DNA of 64,000 nucleotides from DASYXT01 sp035934555. GTDB lineage: Bacteria; Verrucomicrobiota; Verrucomicrobiia; Limisphaerales; UBA8199. The stretch lies in contig DASYXT010000063.1 in NCBI GenBank assembly GCA_035934555.1, positions 1 to 64,000 of the forward strand, in the 5' to 3' direction. Positions 59,328-64,000 of this stretch are shown here, piece after piece. Within the stretch, counting starts at the first letter, position 1. Each line of letters begins with the position of its first letter. The position numbers and the translations under genes were made by a program. The notes beneath the pieces are model-generated. The model was not told the origin of the DNA and did no database searches. It worked only from the letters and a program-made list of their open reading frames with translations.

Positions 59328-60935
59328 ATGCAAGAACAGATTTCACGCCGGCGAACCTTTGCGATTATTTCGCACCCGGACGCCGGCAAAACCACCTTGA
59401 CAGAGAAATTCCTGCTGTACGGTGGCGCGGTGCAGCTTGCCGGGTCCGTGACCGCGCGCAAGAACCAGCGCGCCACGACGTCCGATTGGATGGAACTGGA
59501 ACGCCAGCGCGGCATCTCCGTCAGCTCTACCGTCCTGCAGTTCGAATACGCCGGTTACTGTGTGAACCTGCTCGACACTCCGGGGCACAAAGATTTCTCC
59601 GAGGACACCTATCGCGTGCTCACCGCGGTGGACGCGGCCATCATGATCATCGACGCCGGCAAAGGCATCGAAACCCAAACCCGCAAGCTGTTCGAGGTTT
59701 GCCGCCAGCGCGGCATTCCCATCTTCACCTTCATGAACAAACTGGATCGTCCAGCCCGCGATCCACTGGCGTTGCTGGATGAACTCGAGCGCGTTCTCGG
59801 GCTGGCTGCCTGCCCGATGAACTGGCCCCTCGGCAACGGGCCGGATTTCCGCGGTGTATTCGATCGGCAGGCCAAGCTGGTTCACTTTTTCGAGCGTGTG
59901 CCCGGGGGTGAGTACCGCGCCCCGGTGTCCGTCCATGGCCTGTCCGACCCGCTGGTGAGAGAGCAAATGGACCCGGAGTCCTACGCGCGCACCGTTGATG
60001 AGTTGGCGATGCTGGATGGGGCCGGGGCCGGATTCGAGCACACGGCGGTGCTGGCCGGGCAATTAACGCCCGTGTTCTTTGGGAGCGCCGTGAACAATTT
60101 CGGCGTGCAGCTTCTATTGGACGCGTTTCTGGAACTGGCGCCGCCGCCTCGCGCACGGACCGTCCAGGGCCGGTCGATTGCTCCGGACGAGCCGGCCTTT
60201 TCAGGGTTCATTTTTAAAATTCAAGCCAACATGGACCCCAAACATCGGGACCGGCTGGCTTTCGTGCGCATCTGCTCGGGACGCTTCGAGCGCGACATGA
60301 GCGTGGTCCATACACGCACTGGCAAGAAGGTCCGGCTGTCCAGTTCGCACAAGTTATTTGGGCGCGAGCGCGAGACTTTGGACGAGGCTTACGCCGGGGA
60401 CGTGGTGGGTCTGGTGGGGCACACCGATTTTCGGATCGGCGACACGCTCGCTCACGATCCCGCGCTCGTTTACCGCGAGATACCCCGCTTTACTCCAGAG
60501 TGCTTCGCCTGGTTGCAAAGCTCCAGCACGGCGCAGTTCAAGCGCTTCCGCGAAGGCCTCGAACAATTGCTCCAGGAAGGCGTCGTGCAATCCTTTTGGG
60601 TGAAAGACTCGGCGCAACGCGTGCCGCTGCTCGGCGCGGTGGGCCCGCTGCAATTCGAAGTAGTTCAATATCGGATGCAAACGGAGTACGGCGCCGACTC
60701 GCGCCTCGAACCGGCGGCTTGGAAAGTCATTCGCTGGCTCAATACGGAGGAAGGGGCCGCCGTGGAAGACTCGCAACTACCGACCGGTGCGCGCCAGGCG
60801 ACCGATGCGGCCGGTCGGACCGTCCTGCTGTTCCAGGATCAATGGAGCTGTGATTTCTTTTCTGAGCGCAATTCGAAAGTGAAGTTATCAGCCCTGCCCA
60901 TCGAGAATCATGATCTCGAGCCGAGCCTTACTTAA
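59328..60935 (+). CDS. prfC: peptide chain release factor 3
   Basis: The 535-residue translational GTPase has SHPDAGKTTLTEKFLLYGGA (G1, 15-34), RGISVSSTVLQFEY (G2), DTPGHKDFSEDTYR (G3) and NKLDR (G4). It shows the RF3-specific DWMELERQRGIS and the C-terminal LLGAVGPLQFEVVQYRMQTE. It removes RF1/RF2 from the ribosome after peptide release. Its last eight bases overlap the convergent amidohydrolase gene. Confidence 0.94.
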   Translation: MQEQISRRRTFAIISHPDAGKTTLTEKFLLYGGAVQLAGSVTARKNQRATTSDWMELERQRGISVSSTVLQFEYAGYCVNLLDTPGHKDFSEDTYRVLTAVDAAIMIIDAGKGIETQTRKLFEVCRQRGIPIFTFMNKLDRPARDPLALLDELERVLGLAACPMNWPLGNGPDFRGVFDRQAKLVHFFERVPGGEYRAPVSVHGLSDPLVREQMDPESYARTVDELAMLDGAGAGFEHTAVLAGQLTPVFFGSAVNNFGVQLLLDAFLELAPPPRARTVQGRSIAPDEPAFSGFIFKIQANMDPKHRDRLAFVRICSGRFERDMSVVHTRTGKKVRLSSSHKLFGRERETLDEAYAGDVVGLVGHTDFRIGDTLAHDPALVYREIPRFTPECFAWLQSSSTAQFKRFREGLEQLLQEGVVQSFWVKDSAQRVPLLGAVGPLQFEVVQYRMQTEYGADSRLEPAAWKVIRWLNTEEGAAVEDSQLPTGARQATDAAGRTVLLFQDQWSCDFFSERNSKVKLSALPIENHDLEPSLT

Positions 60936-62565
60936 TCTCGTACACAACTCGGCCGTCCATCACGGTGAGCTGGACTTTCACTTGGTCCAGTTGGTCGGGC
61001 GGCAGGCGGTAAATGTCCCGGTCGAGCAGGACCAGGTCCGCCAGCTTTCCGGCGGTGAGCGTGCCTTTCACTGTATCGGCGAATTCAGCATACGCCGCTC
61101 CGGCGGTATAGGCGAGCACCGCTTCCTCGAGTGTGATTTTCTGTTCCGGCATCCAGCCATTCGGGTGCTGGCCATCCAGGGTCTCGCGCGTAACTGCGGC
61201 TTTCAGCCCCGCGCAAACGTTCAACGGCGCGACGGGCCAATCCGAGCCGAAGGCCAGGACCGCGCCGCTATCGAGCAGCGAACGAAACGCGTAAGTGCCC
61301 TTCGAACGCTCGACACCAATCCGCTTCTCGCACCAGCGCCCGTCATCGGCCTGGTGATACGGCTGCATCGAGGCGATGACGTGCTGCCGCGCAAAACGGG
61401 GCAACTCGCCGGCGCGGAGGTGCTGGGCGTGTTCGACGCGAAAACGCCGATCACGCGCCCCATTGGTTTCCGCCACCTGCCGATAGATTTCCAGAATCCG
61501 GTAGTTAGCCTCGTCTCCAATCGCGTGGATAATGATCTGTAAGCCCGACTTGTCCGCGCCGCTGACTCGTTCGAGCATAATGCCCTCGGGCAGCATCTGG
61601 TCAAAGAGCAGCCCGCGCGTGTTTGGCGCGTCATGATAGGGCTCGAAAAACAGCGCCGTCGAGGAGCCTAGACTGCCATCCGCGAATCCTTTCAGGGCCC
61701 CGATGCGCACCAGGTCGCTGCCGAAGGCCGCCCGCACACCCGTGCGCGCCAAAACTTCCCACGACACAATCGAGCCAGCCGCGTATATGCGGGTCTTCAA
61801 CTCGCCGCGCTGCGCCATGGACTGATACAACCCGACATCTTCGCCTGCCGACATATCGGTCACACTGGTGACACCCAGTGACGCCGCATGGGCCGTCGCT
61901 GCGAGGGCTGCGGCGTGTTTCTCGCCGAAGGTTTTAGGCGGGAGTACCCGTTCGACCAGTTCCAGCGCGCTGTCCTTGAGCACGCCCGTGGGCTCGCCGG
62001 CGGAATCGCGCACGATCAGCCCCCCGGGTGGGTCCGGCGTTTTAGACGTTAGCCCCGCCAGCTTCAGCGCAGCACTGTTGGCGAGTGCCATGTGACCGTC
62101 GAGCCGGTTCACGAATACCGGGTGCTGCGGCGTGGCGGGGTCGATCATCTGCCGGGTGGGCAACGGCGCGCCGGGCCAGCGTTCGTGGTCCCAGTCGCCG
62201 CCTAAAATCCATGCGCCTTTGGGTATGCGGTGGGCAAACTCACCCAGGCGTTGTGACATTTCCGCGGGTGTTGCGGCATCGCGTAAATCAACATTAGCGA
62301 GCGAGAAGCCCCCCTGAAGGAAATGGACATGGGCATCGTTGAAACCGGGAAGCAAAGTGCAGCCGTGGGCATCGATCACCCGCCGGGCGGCGCCGGCTAA
62401 GCCGCGCAAATCGGCGTTGGAGCCGAGCGCCACGATGCGATTGCCCAGTACCGCCAGCGCTTCCGCAGTCGGCCTCGCCGCGTCCATCGTATGGACGCTC
62501 GCGTTGACGAACAACAGATCGGGCGCCAACGAACCGGCGCTGGTTATTGTCGATTCGGTGAGCAT
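60928..62565 (-). CDS. amidohydrolase family protein (YtcJ-like)
   Basis: The start is ATG 62565 (MLTESTITSAGSLAPDLLFV); the frame runs up to 62640. The 545-residue protein has the amidohydrolase metal motif GFNDAHVHFLQGG (75-87, His79 and His81), HAIGDEANYRILE, RVEHAQHL and FGSDWPVAPLNV. It ends with the small beta domain (GTLTAGKLADLVLLDRDIYR). It belongs to the PF07969 group of deacylases and hydrolases. There is no clear signal peptide. The substrate cannot be told. Confidence 0.85.
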   Translation of the reverse strand: MLTESTITSAGSLAPDLLFVNASVHTMDAARPTAEALAVLGNRIVALGSNADLRGLAGAARRVIDAHGCTLLPGFNDAHVHFLQGGFSLANVDLRDAATPAEMSQRLGEFAHRIPKGAWILGGDWDHERWPGAPLPTRQMIDPATPQHPVFVNRLDGHMALANSAALKLAGLTSKTPDPPGGLIVRDSAGEPTGVLKDSALELVERVLPPKTFGEKHAAALAATAHAASLGVTSVTDMSAGEDVGLYQSMAQRGELKTRIYAAGSIVSWEVLARTGVRAAFGSDLVRIGALKGFADGSLGSSTALFFEPYHDAPNTRGLLFDQMLPEGIMLERVSGADKSGLQIIIHAIGDEANYRILEIYRQVAETNGARDRRFRVEHAQHLRAGELPRFARQHVIASMQPYHQADDGRWCEKRIGVERSKGTYAFRSLLDSGAVLAFGSDWPVAPLNVCAGLKAAVTRETLDGQHPNGWMPEQKITLEEAVLAYTAGAAYAEFADTVKGTLTAGKLADLVLLDRDIYRLPPDQLDQVKVQLTVMDGRVVYEIK

Positions 62566-62679
62566 GGCAGCGCAAAAGACTAATTCGCATGCAGCGAATT
62601 CACGCGCGGCACTTTGGCATCTCGAGGCGCGCGAAGACAAGGGTGAAAAGGTTGAAGCTCTGATGAGTCAGTCAGCGCC

Positions 62680-62793
62680 GGGGCGCGGGACTTTAGCTTT
62701 AGGCCACAGCAACTCTCGACCTGGAGGCGGCCTGGGTAACGTCGCAGCACGTTCGAGTAGTTCAAGCGTTGCAGCGGACTAACGTCGCGCGCC
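62680..62793. repeat. palindromic repeat family A, copy 5 (diverged)
   Basis: The left half, GGGGCGCGGGACTTTAGC then TTTAGGCCACAGCAACTC, begins at 62680. The right half GCGTTGCAGCGGACTAACGT then CGCGCGCC is at 62767-62793. It lies between the amidohydrolase start and the FkbM gene end, and is more diverged than copies 2 and 3. Confidence 0.65.
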
Positions 62794-62836
62794 ATCCTCG
62801 CTCCCGCCTCCTGCGGACTCAATTAACCAAGGAGCA

Positions 62837-63655
62837 TTACACTATGCTCAACTCTCGGGCCAAATCGTGCCGCAAACCGAAAACGCGTCCGTGCAATTGG
62901 CCACGGTCGGGCAGCACCGTCACCTGGTGCGTCGGGGCGAGGCGCTCGTGCAGCAGCGCCGCAGTGCCACTTCGGTAGTTGTCATGATACTCGATGGCGA
63001 ACCGCTCGACTCGCTGCAGTAACGCTGAGCTCACACCGGCAAACACTTCATACTCGGCGCCCTCGACATCCATCTTCATTAGCGCAAACCTGTCGGTGCC
63101 GGCCAACTCGAACAGGTGAGCCAGCGGGACCGCCGGGATGGCGTCTGGGTCACTCGCGGAGGCTTCGACTGTGCGCGCATCAAACGAGCGGTTCGTCTGC
63201 AGCGGTCCCATGTGGATCTTACCGAACCCGGCTCCAATGGCCAAATTGCAGATACGGGCGTTGGCCTGCGGTGCGAACGCCGAGAGATTCCGTTCGAGGC
63301 AACCGAAATTCTCGGGTGACGGCTCCAGCGCGAGCAGCCGCACCCGTTGTTCTTTGTCCAGGACCATCAGCGAGAACAGGCCAATGTGGGCTCCGATATC
63401 GGCGATGACGTCACCGGGCCGCGGCTGGTAAAACGTTCCGATGCCGTATTCGTTGTCGCGCCAAAGCTCGAGCACCATCGGCACCAGGCCGCCCCGGTGA
63501 GCCGGATGCGTCACTGCCCGCCCATCCCAGAGCACCAACCGCTCCGCCGCTGGTCCTTGTTCCAGCCACCCGCCTCGCCGCAAGTTTTCGACCAACGCCA
63601 GCCCGTTGCGAAACCGCCGCAGTAGAAAAAGATAATTACCGAGCGACCCACTCAT
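62837..63655 (-). CDS. FkbM-family methyltransferase
   Basis: The 272-residue protein has a SAM-binding motif DVIADIGAHIGLFSLMVL (82-99). LALEPSPENFGCLERNL (motif II) and FALMKMDVEGAEYEVFAG (the FkbM signature) follow. An N-terminal helical region of about 60 residues precedes the domain. FkbM enzymes O-methylate sugars or polyketides, often in surface glycan loci. The neighbours give no pathway. The ATG at 63655 has GGAGGAGC just upstream. Confidence 0.85.
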   Translation of the reverse strand: MSGSLGNYLFLLRRFRNGLALVENLRRGGWLEQGPAAERLVLWDGRAVTHPAHRGGLVPMVLELWRDNEYGIGTFYQPRPGDVIADIGAHIGLFSLMVLDKEQRVRLLALEPSPENFGCLERNLSAFAPQANARICNLAIGAGFGKIHMGPLQTNRSFDARTVEASASDPDAIPAVPLAHLFELAGTDRFALMKMDVEGAEYEVFAGVSSALLQRVERFAIEYHDNYRSGTAALLHERLAPTHQVTVLPDRGQLHGRVFGLRHDLARELSIV

Positions 63656-63867
63656 TGCTCCTCCTTTAAGTGAGAAAGAATAGACGCTTCAGGCGTAAAG
63701 TGAAATGGGGTGCATGACCCCAATGAGAACGCGATATGGAGCCCACATGGAGTGCGTCCGCGCCGCACGCCATCAAAGGTCGTACGGGACGCACCAAAAG
63801 AAAACGACATCACCCTGGCGCGGTTCGCCTGCGGTGATGTCGGAGAATTCGCGTTGCGCCCGGCCGG

Positions 63868-64000
63868 TTATTTCATCTTCGCTTTGGCGTCGTCCGGCAC
63901 CGCCACTTTGGTGGAACCGACATTGCTGATTTCAACGGTAGTCGTGCGGTCCACTGCGCGGTCGTTGCCGTTGAAACTGACATTTCCTTTCACAGTGACG
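63868..64000 (-). CDS. C-terminus of an unidentified protein (partial)
   Basis: On the minus strand the frame is open from the right window edge to TAA at 63868-63870. The 43-44 visible residues read VTVKGNVSFNGNDRAVDRTT followed by TVEISNVGSTKVAVPDDAKA and KMK. The alternating polar/hydrophobic pattern suggests a beta-strand domain of an exported protein. The start and most of the gene lie outside the window, so nothing more can be said. The 63656-63867 gap shows no gene. Confidence 0.5.
   Translation of the reverse strand, partial: VTVKGNVSFNGNDRAVDRTTTVEISNVGSTKVAVPDDAKAKMK

Overview
The window looks like a piece of a bacterial chromosome from the Verrucomicrobiota, most likely a soil or freshwater member of the Limisphaerales/Pedosphaera group. 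This is inferred from high GC by eye, a prepilin-type protein with an FSLIELLVVIG signature, a manganese transporter / universal stress protein / OprB-type porin group, a tiny lipoprotein ending in an RPWN...GWE.GLP..M.EGR pattern, and many palindromic intergenic repeats. No 16S gene or other rRNA or tRNA gene was recognised, so the phylum call is inference.

Left end (1-4860): a decayed mobile region. It holds the tail of a transposase, a small membrane protein, the 3' end of an RHS protein with a variable tip followed by a small lipoprotein and a membrane protein, the C-terminal relic of a tyrosine recombinase, and a DUF3631 plasmid/phage-type ATPase next to short intergenic repeats.

4.8-16.5 kb: a nine-heme cytochrome c / cytochrome b fusion with an upstream membrane protein, a phosphofructokinase with an unusual donor-site motif, a VapBC-like toxin-antitoxin pair overlapping a secreted Gfo/Idh oxidoreductase, trpG/pabA, pgsA, a peroxiredoxin, a pseudopilin-like protein, a truncated OprB porin, a UspA protein, an Nramp transporter and a divergent DtxR/MntR-type regulator.

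16.7-29.6 kb: ruvC-ruvA-acyltransferase, a lytic transglycosylase, priA, and the minus-strand operon nusA-infB-rbfA-nrnA followed by a CusF-SCO lipoprotein. The nusA leader carries a well formed intrinsic-terminator hairpin downstream of a plausible promoter.

29.7-45 kb: a MGDG-synthase-like glycosyltransferase fused to a PHP phosphoesterase, a beta-propeller/phosphoesterase protein, a Tat-type sugar isomerase-like protein, an MFS transporter, PRC-barrel and BON envelope proteins, a DHH phosphoesterase, a membrane protein, a sulfatase broken by one frameshift, and rpoD.

45.2-53.6 kb: a compact minus-strand run of nine genes, mostly overlapping: STAS anti-anti-sigma factor, RsbW-like kinase, alkaline-phosphatase-superfamily hydrolase, GT2, nucleotidyltransferase-like protein, phosphopantetheinyl transferase, a WecG/TagA glycosyltransferase fused to two STAS domains, GT4 and an alpha/beta hydrolase. 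This is the best candidate for an undescribed system: glycoconjugate or polymer assembly physically linked to partner-switching signalling.

53.8-64 kb: an ABC-2 permease, a small protein, mnmE, a coiled-coil envelope protein with a 58-residue lipoprotein, prfC, an amidohydrolase, an FkbM methyltransferase and the C-terminus of an unidentified protein. Two dispersed palindromic repeat families run through the window. Copies of one of them supply the stop codons and last residues of neighbouring genes.
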